This document shows, one piece after another, positions 34,923 through 45,346 of a DNA stretch of 64,000 nt. Within the stretch, counting starts at the first letter, position 1. Each line of letters opens with the position of its first letter. The notes beneath the pieces were generated by a model. The model had not been told where the DNA came from. It saw only the letters and a program-made list of their open reading frames with translations, and made no database searches. The translations under genes and the position numbers were made by a program. Source of the stretch: Cerioporus squamosus (lineage: Eukaryota > Basidiomycota > Agaricomycetes > Polyporales > Polyporaceae); contig JABYQS010000009.1 in assembly GCA_022592435.1 (NCBI GenBank), positions 186,001-250,000 on the forward strand, in the 5' to 3' direction.

Positions 34923-36259
34923 CAGACTGCCGATGAGGCTGCAGAGATGTTGATGAGGTGATGGTCAAGAGCGTCGAGAAGGATGAAAACTACTACCTGG
35001 ACGACGTGTACGAGCTTTGCCCGGCCATAACGAGTTCGTCCACCATGCGTACTGGATGAGCGTCAAGTGACAAGAGGAGGTGGATCGTGTCGGAGTCTCT
35101 CTTCCAATTTCTGGGACTAATTGAGGGCCGGAGGACAGCTTCATCTAGTGCCAGGTATATTCGTACTACCATCTGCTACAAGGCAAAGCCCCCGGCGGTG
35201 TTGTCCGATCATATAGTGTCCGCGCCGAAGCTGTACAATCATACATCGCCAGCGCGGACGATGTGCTACCATACCCTCCTCGCCGCGGCCGAAGAGCGCC
35301 TACCATGCGCTCTTGTCCTTGGTAAGTGACTCTAACGTGCTCTCGGACGCCCCCGGTTTGCTGATGACTATAGGCAAGGATCACTTACCGAGTGTGTTTG
35401 CACTGATATACAGTTGAGAACGGGCCTTTGATCCCATTGAGCATGTCGGACACGTTCGTGGATAGGGTGCACATCGAGTCTGTCAAGCGGCAGTCCGAGC
35501 CCGTTACTGTCCTCACACTACTAAACTAATCCTGACCTGGACTTAGTGTTGCCGCCAGCTGCAAGCCAGCTTGGAACTTACTTGGTCCGACTGGTTCTCA
35601 CGGCGAACTTATCAAAACTTGGACGCATTTGGACAGCTTGCCAGTTGCTGACTCATAGTATCCCACGAATCCCATTGGCTGAACAACTCGGAAGGGCCGT
35701 CTGCGCCGGCGCAAACCTTGCTTGACTCACTTGGAGACGCCGGATGCGTTCTATTGCAGCCAGACACCTTTCTGTGCAGTATTAACAGAGGATACCATTA
35801 TGCGTGTGCTATACTGAAGCTAGGGGAATCATGAGGCATAGGAGCATTGATAGACTATGTACTAGTAGGGGAGGTAGGATGTACGTTGGAGTATTACTTG
35901 GATGCTAATGGAGAGATGTTGGGACTCGGAACATAAAGGGTGCCACATCAACTACGTACTAGAACTGTGCAAGAAAAGCAATGATGCGATAGTAAGAGTA
36001 GACGAGCCAGTACGAAGGGGCATAGGTAGCGAGAAACAAAAAAGCGACACTAACAGTGCGAGCTGCAGGGTCTGGAATAGTGATGTCAACAAGGATGCGG
36101 TAATGGACGTAGACGAGACGGGAGAGAAGGACAAGAAGTAGCATAAGCAGCTGTATGCTATGCATTGCGTGTGCAACATAGTCAGGGCTGGTCCAAACCC
36201 TCCTGCATGAGTTGTTCAGTGAATGAATAAACAGAAGCGTGAATAGAGACTCATGTACC
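34923..36259. other. Gene-poor stretch left of the transposon island
   Basis: About 1.3 kb without a supported gene. It contains a perfect 8-bp inverted repeat (GTCCGCGC near 35218 and GCGCGGAC near 35252) and short unsupported frames (35087-35329 and 35902-36141, +). The part from about 35300 to 36200 looks more AT-rich than the neighbouring genes. It may include the left edge of the Helitron, but I cannot fix that boundary. Confidence 0.4.
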
Positions 36260-37816
36260 TCACTTTCGAGCAACCTTCTTCACGGGAGAACCAAGGCCCG
36301 GTCCAGCCGGGGAGCTCATACGGGCCCTCTTGGAGGGCGATGGAGATGGCGTGGGGTCGACGGCTGACACCTTCCTCTTCCGGGGCGTCACTGGAGATGG
36401 CTTCGGAGGAACGAGGACGCGCAGGTAGTCAAGCTCAGCCACAAAGACGTCAACCTTCGCCGAGGCCCTGTCCTTCCTCTCACCAATGCGCCAGTGCGTG
36501 AGAGAGAAGTGCAGCTCGACCACTGCACCCTGCAGACGTGCCCGGTAGAACCTAGGGCCGATGAGGTCGCCATGCATGTTGTACGCCGGCAGGGGGATGA
36601 CTTTATGGGTACCAAGTGTTGCCATCCGCGTCAAAGCAGCTCTCCCTTCCTCGGAGTACGCAGGCCAGTTCTCGATCTGGAACTCGGGACCAAGGGCCGG
36701 TTCTAATAGAGAATACCGCGATTAGTTTGGGTCTCTGCAACAATCGGAGCTGTATTGCGACACGTACCAAGATCCGGGAGTTCAGCAGGCTCCTCGGCAG
36801 CTGGAGTATCGGCAGCAGTAACAGTCGCTGTCTCTGTGTCCGAAACCACGGCTGGAGCAGTGCAGCTGGGCCCAGGCGCGGTCTCCGAATCCATGTCAGC
36901 AGCCTTGCTTGTGTCACGGGCGCTGGCCTGTGATGCGAAAATGATGAGAACACGGTTGCAATTATGGTGAGATGAAGGCAAGACGTACCGACTCTACTGA
37001 GCTCCCGGACTGCTGCGATGCAGGGGGGGCCCCGTCTGACATCGTTGCATCGGTGTTCGCCGTTCCAGACGTCGATCCCGACTCAGGCTGTGGTAGAGGA
37101 GAAATCAGTCCCATGAAGTAAGTACATCACGAAGGAAGGGACTCACGCCAGTGTTGCCTTGCTGGTCTGTTTCGGCACTGGCCACAGGCGGCGCCTCCAC
37201 AGACTGATGAAACAGTTCATTAGCAGATGCCAAGTGCGAAGGAAAATTAGATAGAACATACCTCGAAGAATATATGACGGACCCTGATGCGGGGAGCCTC
37301 AGCAGGTCCAGTGAAAGGTCCACGGCAGGAGCTCGCGGTGCTGTTGGGTGCAACGACGTTCTGGAGATAACGGATGTTCTCGATGGCGACCGGGAAGTCA
37401 GGGGCAAAGAGTGCAACATCCGGAGTGTCGAGACTCGCCGACGCGCGAGAGTCTTCAAGGGCGGGTGCGAAGATAGAACCAGGGCGCCATCCTGCATCTG
37501 CAGTGAAGAAGAAGTCCTCATCGCTGAGGGTGCCGACAGCGACAAGGTCCGCCAGCTCGAAAGGCTGGTTGTAGGCTGCGTCTGGGTCGGTGTCGCCCTC
37601 AGGAGGACAAGAGTCACGCCCTTGAGACTCAGCAGCCGCCGCCACCTCGGGCTTAAGGATGAGCTTGTCGCAACTGCCGACACGCAGCCACTCAACCCTG
37701 TCGCGCATAGCGGGACTACCGAGGTAGAGACATCGGTCCGAGAGGAGACGTTGGCGAGTCTCCGTGAGACGGGCCTGAGTATGAGGACGAAGGATGACAG
37801 TACGGTTGGAGAACAT
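36260..37816 (-). CDS. Unknown nuclear-looking protein, divergent neighbour of the Helitron helicase
   Basis: The likely start is the ATG at 37816 (MFSNRTVILRPHTQARLTET). A first exon of about 190 codons ends IRVRHIFFE. Three short exons follow, rich in Ala, Ser, Thr and Glu (SVEAPPVASAETDQQGNTG, ESGSTSGTANTDATMSDGA, DMDSETAPGPSCTAPAVVSD). A last conserved-looking exon contains EPALGPEFQIENWPAYSEEG, MHGDLIGPRFYRARLQGAVV and ELHFSLTHWRI. The end is basic (PRKRKVSAVD, SPSKRARMSS, VKKVARK), resembling nuclear localisation signals. I do not recognise the family. It is divergent from the Helitron gene, with only 313 bp between start codons, so the two may share a promoter region. It may be an accessory gene of the element, or simply host DNA beside it. 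Confidence 0.6.
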
Positions 37817-38052
37817 CTCGATGAACGAAGAGGAATGTGGGGCAAGTCTGTGAGGAAGTGGGGGAAGGCGGTGGGGAGGACGGCGGTGGGGAGGACCTGC
37901 AAAGAAAGGAGTGGTGAGGCTTGCGGACGGAAACTCTGGGGTATTTATGCATTTCTGACCTGGTCCGTGCGGCGGCAGCCCCAATTTTGTTCATCTTGCG
38001 GGTGGGGGAGGGCGCGTCCACTAGTGTGTCGGCAATCCGCTAACGGAGATCG

Positions 38053-38058
38053 TATAAT
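38053..38058 (+). promoter_or_regulatory. Possible TATA box of the Helitron gene
   Basis: TATAAT lies about 72 bp upstream of the first in-frame ATG (38130) of the Helitron protein, inside the 313-bp gap shared with the divergent unknown gene. Confidence 0.3.
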
Positions 38059-38129
38059 GGTGCTCACCTGGATCCTGCAACAGTCCCCCGCTGCCCAGTA
38101 CGCTCTTGACCACCACATTCCACTCAACC

Positions 38130-41100
38130 ATGGCCGAGTTACCTCCTGCACCTGTTCTGGCAGAAGAACTATCGATTCTCACTGTCAGAGACCTCACCGC
38201 ACGGATGAAGGGTGTGCTTACCTTGTCAAGCGCACAACGGGCGCAGAAAGCTCTCTTGGTTGAACGTATCGTCGCTTCCGCACCTCTTGAACATGTGCAA
38301 TTCCTTCGGAACCTAGCCCATGACCGTCGTATGGAAAAGTCAGAGAAGTCTCGTGGGCAGAAGCGCAAGCGCACAGAAGACCAACGCACCCGCCGCCGCA
38401 CAGCGCGGAGACTCTCAGAAGACGATCCGGAACTAGAGGCAAATCTGGACGACTTCATGACGGTGCCGAGTGCGGAGGAACTCAGAGCGTCCTACCAAGC
38501 CTTCTATGAGGCAACGTCGAACACTGCAGTCGAGTTGAGGGTCTGCGGGATATGTGCGCGTGAGTGTTTCGTTCAGGAGCACGGAGTCAAGCAGATACCA
38601 CTCCATCTTCTTCCAAACGCACATCGTCTACACCCCTCGGTTCCACATCCCGCGCATACACTCTATGATGGAAAGCTCCTGGAGCCCCGGGGTGTGCACA
38701 GTGGTGCCGACGGTTCCCACATCGTCACATGCTGCTCCGAGTGTCAGGCAGCACTCCAGGCGGAGAGTAACTTGCCACCGAAGTACTCACTGGCCAACAA
38801 CCTGTGGCTAGGCGAGGTGCCATGGTACCTGCAGGTGCTGACGGTCCCGGAGCAACTGCTCATTGCACTCCTATACCCCCGCGTCTATGTGTTCAAGTTG
38901 TTTCCGAAATCGCGCAAAGGCAGGCATGATCCGTCTACCTTGCAGCGTGCCATGCGCGGAACAGTCAGCACCTATGCACTGGACGTACCTGGTGTTGCTT
39001 CCATGCTTCAGGGGAATCTCATGCCCCGTCCCCCTGCTGTCCTTGCATCCGTCATCTCAATCACCTTCGTCGGAGTCGGGCAACTGCCAAAGAAGTGGCT
39101 GAAGCAGACCTTTCAGGTGCGCCGACAGTTCGTCTTCGAAGCCTTGAAGTGGTGCAAGCCGAACAACCCAAAGCACTACGGAGCAGTTGAGATCGACTCC
39201 GAACGCATCGCAACACTCCCAGAAGACGACGTACCTGATGAGATCTTGAGTATCACCCGTCAGTCTGAAGATGTTGGTGCTGTAGCTGCTGAGAGCGAGG
39301 GATACGTCCCGGATGGTGAAGGTGAGTCAGAAGATCCATGTTCGTGGCAAGAATGATGACTCACGGTGCGATAGAAGAGGGAGCAGACGAGGGTGGTGAC
39401 GGCGCAGCTGAGGAACCCGCCCGACATGCCAAAGGAGAGTCTGATGGTACGTCGATGCGCTTCCTGGAATGGTGACTGTTGCTGACAGGGAAGCTACATA
39501 GACCTGCCGGACGTTATTCCTTTGCAAGTATCTGGAATCGTCGACACGGACCTTGCAAACGTGAGCACAAACGAGCTCATGTTGTGGGGGCTTGCCAATC
39601 TGTGGAAGGAGGGTCGTGAAGGGGGATATGCAGTGCGCCACTCACGGAAACCTGTCAATGACTTCGGCCGCCCACGCCATCGCCAACCGGGTGACGCTGC
39701 CACAACGCCAGCAGCGGAAGCTGACGCCGACGCCGATGCCGTTGCTGATAGTAACCGGGACAACTACTTCGAGAAGGCATTCCCGTGCCTGTTCCCTTAT
39801 GGGTGTGGCGGCATAGAGGGCAACCAACCAGTCGCCCTGGACTTCCGTGACCATATCAAGTGGGCGCTGCGTTATCACGACCGCCGCTTCCGCAAGGACG
39901 AGAAGTTCCCTTTCGTTGCATTCGGGATCGCCCAGAAGCGTCAGGCCCTCATGTCTGCGCGCCTGCAGATGAAGCGCAAGGACTTCGAGAGCGATGCTCA
40001 GATGCTCATGTCTATCACGCCCGACAAGTTAGCGCAGGCCCGTCAGGAGGAGGAAGCGCATCAGCCTGTCTCAGATCCGAGTGTCCGGGCTCTGAAGAAG
40101 CATCTCCATGCCACCGCTGGTCGTGTGCAGGGCTCTGACCAGAGTCGCTACCAACTGCGGAGTCAGATCTGGGCCACATCTATCTCGAAAGGCCCGCCGT
40201 CGCTGTGGATCACAATCAACCCAAACGATCTACATGACCCCATCGCTCAGGTCTTCGCTGGAGCGAAGATCGACTTGGATCGGTTTGTGGACACGGCACG
40301 GGCGGACGCGCACGGGCGTGCCGCAAACATCGCAGCTGATCCGTATGCAGCTGCCCAATTCTTCCACTTCATGATCAGGACTGTGCTGCGTACGCTCTTC
40401 GGAGTCGAGGCAACTCCATTCCAGGTGAAAGCGCGGATGGGTGTTCTGGGGAAGGTGTCAGCATACTTTGGCACTGTCGAGTCTCAAGGACGCGGTAGCC
40501 TTCACCTGCACATGCTCGTCTGGCTCAAAGGCTCCCCGACCACGGATGAGATGCAGAAGCTCTTGAAGGACGATGCATTCCGGGCACGCGTCGTTGCCTA
40601 CATCAAAGCGAACATCCGGTCGTATGTCAGTGAGCTAGAGACACACGCCGACATCAAACGCACCCCGAACGAGCCCGACATTGCTTACTCTCGTCCTGTA
40701 AATCCTGCATCGCCCACATTCACTGAGGACCTGGACAAGTTTGAGCGTCGAATTGCACGCTCACAACAGGTTCATACCTGTGACGTCGATCGCTGTCTCG
40801 TGCCGGACAAGGCAGGCCGGTATCGCTGCAAACGTCGTGCGCCATTTGAAGTCTCTGCTGAGGATTCTGTGGATGAGTCCGGGCGGTGGAAGTCCAAGCG
40901 AACATACCCATACCTCAACGCATGGATGCCCGCTATTCTCCACAATCTGCGCTGCAACAACGATGCGAAACTCCTGACCAACGGTGCGGACACGAAGAAC
41001 TGCTCGTTCTACATCACATCCTATGCTGCGAAGAAGCAACAGAAACATCACAATATGTCTGCGATCATGGCGAAGGGATATGCTTACCACACCGAACGTT

Positions 41101-44100
41101 CCCCCTATCTTCAGTCACTGCATGATCAGCAGCGGTTGCTCCTGTTTCGCCTTGTCCACACCATCAATCGTGAGCAGGAGCTTGCAGGACCACTAGTCAT
41201 GTCATACCTCATGGGCTGGGGGGATGTCTATCGTTCCCATCACTACGTTCCGATCTACTGGTCGTCCTTTGTCGGTGCCATCTTGAAGACGTTTCCGGGC
41301 TTGCTAACGCTGGACAGATCAGATCAAAGGTAAGCCTCATCCTATCGAGCGACTTGAACTCCACCGCTGACGTATTGTTGCAGCTTGGATCCTGCCGATA
41401 GATCTCGTCCTGAGACTGTTCCAGCCCCCAGCTATGTCTCTGTAGGAGACGAAGTTCAGGTTAGTAATGTGTGCGCGGTGCGGAATTGGACAGCAAAGCT
41501 CACTGCATGTTGTCCAGGATGTGGATAACGAGACTGTTCAGCTTGATACCGATGCCACAGGTCGACTCTTCAGTAAGAGCCAGGTCACGGATTACGCCCT
41601 ACGCGGGATCAATGTGGAGACGATGAACGTGCTTGCATACTTCTGCGACACTTACGAAGTTGACCTCAGTTCCTCGGCTCTGCCTGCCTCCGTGGATGAA
41701 GAAGACGGTGATGAGCTTCGTCGTCCTGGTCGTCAGCGAAACGAACGCGTTCGCTATCAGGATTCGCATCCAAAGCACCGTAGCAAGCAGCGGATTATCC
41801 GTACCAAAGGACACAACACCCTTCCCAACTTCATCGGCCGCTATTTCCCGCGCAGAGACGATCCGGATGCTCGCTCGTTTTACTGTGCTTCTATGCTTGC
41901 CCTCCTGAAACCGTGGCGCGACCTGAAGACCGACCTGAAGGCTCCATCAGAGACTTGGTCGGAAGCTTTCGAGCGTTTCGAGCGAGACTCGCCGCAGGCC
42001 ATCCGGGATATCCTCTCTAACATCCAATACTTCCACGAGTGTCAGCGTGCAGCTGAGAATGACCGGGACCGGGAGCAAACTACACCTGACGCCTCCGGTC
42101 GACGCACAACACGACGGTCCCACGGTGACGATGACGATGACCTCGAGCTGGGGGAAGACGCCGTCGAGGTACACCCTGCAGCGTCAGAAGAGCTGCTGGC
42201 GTGCCTTCTGGCTTCTCAAGGGTCGCTCGCCGAGGAGCTTCATGGCCGTCTTGCCGTCCAGAGCGCCATGCTAGCGGGGATCTTCGCAGAAGAGAGGACG
42301 GAATGGGCGGTCACCAACGACAACACTGTGAGCTGCGCAACAGGTGCTGAGCTGCTGAAGCTGCAAACATGGCGTGCACAGATGGAGCGCGATGTGAACG
42401 AGCAGAATGCAGCTGCAGGAATGGACGTACCTGTCGCAGCGTCCGACGATCCTCGGGACAACACTGGAAGGATCGATCGGCTGACCCATGGCTCTGATGC
42501 AGCAACCGTGTCGCTGCTTGGACGGACCGAGAGCGCTGAGGCGGCACTGACAGCTGTTGATGTCGCGCGGTTGAAGCCGGACCAATACCGGGCGTTCGAC
42601 ATAGTGGCCTGGCACCTTGAGCAGACGCTCCAAGGCAGGAAACCGCCTCCTCTCCGCATGCTACTCCATGGTGAAGGTGGTACAGGGAAGTCTCTGGTCA
42701 TCCAAACGATCACCGAACACTTCGCGGCATCAGGAGCGAAGTACTTACTGCTGAAGGCTGCGTACACTGGCGTGGCGGCATCCCTCATCGATGGCAAGAC
42801 CACCCACTTCATCGGGATGATCTCCCTCAATGGCCAGCCAATGAGCGCGGAGATGAAGACGAAGCTCCAGAAGTTCTGGGAGCACTTCATCTATCTCATC
42901 ATCGACGAGATCTCCATGATATCGAAAACATTCATTGCCGTCCTTTCACGCAATATTGGTGTCGGGAAGACGCGACCTGGCGAGTCGGCATCCAGCGAGT
43001 CGTTCGGCGGCATCAATGTCATTCTGTGTGGGGACTTTCATCAGTTTCCGCCGGTCGCATCAGGGACGTCCGAGGCACTGTACCAACGACCTACCAATCC
43101 GAAGGACAAGAAGTTCATCGAGAAGCAGTGCGGCTTCAAGATCTTCGAGGAGTTCACCATGGCTGTTGTCTTGAAGGAACAGATCCGGGTCACGGACCCT
43201 GTCTGGCACGAGTTCCTTCAGCATCTCCGCTACGGCCGCGTGCAAGAGAGCGACCTCGCCATGCTCCGGAAGCTCGTCCTATCGAACCCGGAATGTCCAC
43301 CGACAGACTTCACGACAGCGCCTTGGAAAGACGCCTCACTGGTCACGCCTCGGCACGGAGTCAGAAAGCAGTGGAACGACGCGGCGATTCTGAAGCACTG
43401 TCAAGAAACAAATCAGCGTGTTTTCCGCTGTTTCGCGGAGGATACAGTTCGGAATCAACCACTGAGCTTGGCAGAGAAGATTGGTGTCGCAAGTCGAGGA
43501 GCGCGGCAAAACCGACGCGATGAGAAGGGGAAAAAGCGCGCTCATCAGAAAGACCTTCCCACTCAACTCGATCTCGCCATCGGCATGAAGGTCATGGTCA
43601 CGTCAAATGTCCAGACCGATCTCGATATCACAAACGGTGCGCGCGGCGAGATCGTGGACATCGTGCTCCATCCGGATGAACCTCCTCTGGAGGATGGGCC
43701 GATTGTGCCCCTGCGCTATCTCCCCGCCTACATCCTGGTCAAGCTTTCGCGTACCCGTGCCACGCAGCTCGAAGGCCTCGATGAGTGTGTCATTCCCGTC
43801 GAACCAGCCTACCAGACCTTCCAGATCAAGGTCACTGTCGAGGGCTCAAAGACAATATCCAGAACCGTGCGAAGGCGGCATTTCCCAATGACGGCCGCAT
43901 ATGCATTCACAGACTATCGAGCGCAAGGACAAACGATCCCATATGTCATCATCGACATTGCGACGCCTCCCCCACCGGGCAATCTTTCCTTGTTCAGCCT
44001 CTATGTTGCGCTCTCACGAAGTTCTGGCCGAGAAACAATACGGCTCCTTCGCGACTTCGACGACAAACTCTTCAAGCAATCACACTCACCAGACTTGATG

Positions 44101-44196
44101 CAGTTTGATGATCGCCTCCGGGAGCTTGATGCAGCGACGAAGATTTGGTGGGAGAAGATGGGCAGAGGAAAGGGAAGGTCGGTCGTGAGTAATTGA
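38130..44196 (+). CDS. Helitron Rep/helicase protein (complete)
   Basis: A protein of about 1,900-1,950 residues in about five exons, with the first in-frame ATG at 38130 (MAELPPAPVLAEELSILTVR). The N-terminus has a Cys-rich part (CGICAREC, CCSEC) and the block PPKYSLANNLWLGEVPWYLQ often seen at the front of fungal Helitron proteins. The Helitron-like N domain holds the HUH nuclease motif LHLHMLVW (His codons at 40503 and 40509) and the two candidate catalytic tyrosines in FYITSYAAK (codons at 41010 and 41022, four residues apart). The last exon carries a PIF1/RecD-type 5'-3' helicase: Walker A HGEGGTGKS (about 42667-42693), Walker B LIIDEISM, then GGINVILCGDFHQFPP, and near the end FTDYRAQGQTI and LYVALSRS. 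Introns near 39322-39374, 39446-39501 and 41331-41383 have good GT-AG sites. No frame is broken, so the protein could be active. Confidence 0.93.
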
Positions 44197-44342
44197 ATGG
44201 TCGAGCGGCGACGATAGAGACATATGTATTCTTGGAACCCTACGCAGCATTCTACACGCGAGATCAACTATTGCGATGCCTATACCAGGGCCTACTCACA
44301 GAGGTACGGGCCCAACTGATATACCTCGACGGTCTCCTGTTT

Positions 44343-44380
44343 GCGGCGCAATCAGCCGCGTGTCGGCATGGAGTCGCTAG
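44343..44380 (+). repeat. Candidate Helitron 3' terminus: small hairpin then CTAG
   Basis: GCGGC (44343-44347) and GCCGC (44355-44359) can pair around a 7-nt loop. Seventeen bases later comes CTAG, followed by T. This fits the CTRR-T rule, although the hairpin-to-end spacing is a little longer than usual. Confidence 0.3.
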
Positions 44381-44395
44381 TAACAGCCTCAGAGC

Positions 44396-44432
44396 GTGTC
44401 GATGGACGTCATAACATGACGTCCGTCGACAC
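44396..44432. repeat. Strong hairpin, 16-bp arms
   Basis: GTGTCGATGGACGTCA at 44396-44411 and TGACGTCCGTCGACAC at 44417-44432 are reverse complements except for one position, which can form a G-T pair. The loop is 5 nt (TAACA). It lies 200 bp past the Helitron stop codon and could be a transposon end structure or a transcription-end feature. Confidence 0.75.
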
Positions 44433-45259
44433 CCTTTGAGCTCCTCGGGGTGCCGGAACCAAATCTCACCCTATTCCGTGCTTTCGAACATTTTGCAGTG
44501 GCCAAGGCCGGTCGCCATTTGACATGCCTGTGTAGTATCCTCAAGCGATGAGTAAGGATCAAATGCATGCACATAATAGAGGTATACTATACCATTTCTC
44601 GAACGTGCAGTTGGCGCAAAGTCTCGGAGGCTGGAGATGGTGGTGGGAGGGGAGAGAGAGAGATCGTTGTGTACACGCCCGTGGAAATCGGAAGAGATAC
44701 CGTCGAAAATTGAAACCTTGTTGCTTGCAGCACTTCCGCACAGTCGATGTTCCAGACGTTCCAGAGCAGACATCGGGTATATACTTAGGGGTCATTGCAG
44801 TCCGTGAAGAGGGCGACACCAGTCGAGAAATGACGTATGTCGCCCTGTTGACGGACTGCAGGCGTCCAAAGCCACGTGCGGGCGCCGGCGGCAATCGCCG
44901 CCAGGTGATTGACGCTCAATTGGACAAAACTGGCTTCAATTATGAGGGTCGGAGAAACCTTGTCAAGCAAGGTAATCGTCTCGCCGAAAGCAGGCATCCC
45001 GACGTCATAGCCCGCGTAGATTCACTCGTCCACTGTATCTGTTCACAAACCACCTCGCTCGCACAATGTAGACTCACTTGCTAGCTTCAAAGTATCTATT
45101 TGGCCTTGAAATCGTTCGATGTTTCATTGGGGCTCGCCTACTAGCTCGCTTATTAGCGTCTCCACCGGCAGCAGCCCCGCCTCCCGCCCCAAGCCCGCCC
45201 TCAATGCCCGCCGCGTTCTCTTTGGCTGGAGGCTGAATAGGAAGTGAGTATGGTTCGAT
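44433..45259. other. Spacer between the Helitron and hAT genes
   Basis: About 830 bp, without a supported gene. One open frame (44548-45084, +, 178 codons) runs straight through the long inverted repeat, has no recognisable domain and is probably accidental. The left terminal repeat of the hAT element should be in this stretch, but I could not pair it with a right end by eye. Confidence 0.45.
44796..44860. repeat. Long imperfect inverted repeat, 23-bp arms
   Basis: The arm at 44796-44818 pairs with the arm at 44838-44860 at 21 of 23 positions; the mismatches are two G/C positions in the middle. The loop is 19 nt. A 6-bp hairpin (GGCGGC-AATC-GCCGCC) follows at about 44887-44902. No gene is supported here. 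The structure sits between the Helitron gene and the hAT gene and may be an end structure or a small nested element. Confidence 0.7.
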
Positions 45260-45346
45260 GTGTGCAATTTTGGTGGACAATGTACGCTGCTACATAAAGG
45301 TACGAAGGGAGGCCTGACTCCTGAGCTGAGGAGCACGGACTCCTCG

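Larger units (their letters stand above)
38130..44432 (+). mobile_element. Helitron rolling-circle transposon (core; true ends not fixed)
   Basis: The element is recognised from its intact HUH-Rep plus PIF1 helicase gene. I set the span from the Rep/helicase start to a strong hairpin just downstream. Helitrons normally run from 5'-TC to 3'-CTRR with a short hairpin just before the 3' end, inserted between A and T. One 3' candidate is CTAG at 44377-44380 followed by T, preceded by a GCGGC-N7-GCCGC hairpin at 44343-44359. The left end may lie beyond the divergent unknown gene. Confidence 0.7.

Noticed and set aside
35902..36273. Overlapping short frames, one hydrophobic on the minus strand
   Set aside because: They lie in an AT-richer stretch, overlap each other on opposite strands and have no recognisable pattern.
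44548..45084. A 178-codon frame between the Helitron and hAT genes
   Set aside because: It reads through the long inverted repeat and has no domain; better explained as an accidental frame in a structured non-coding region.
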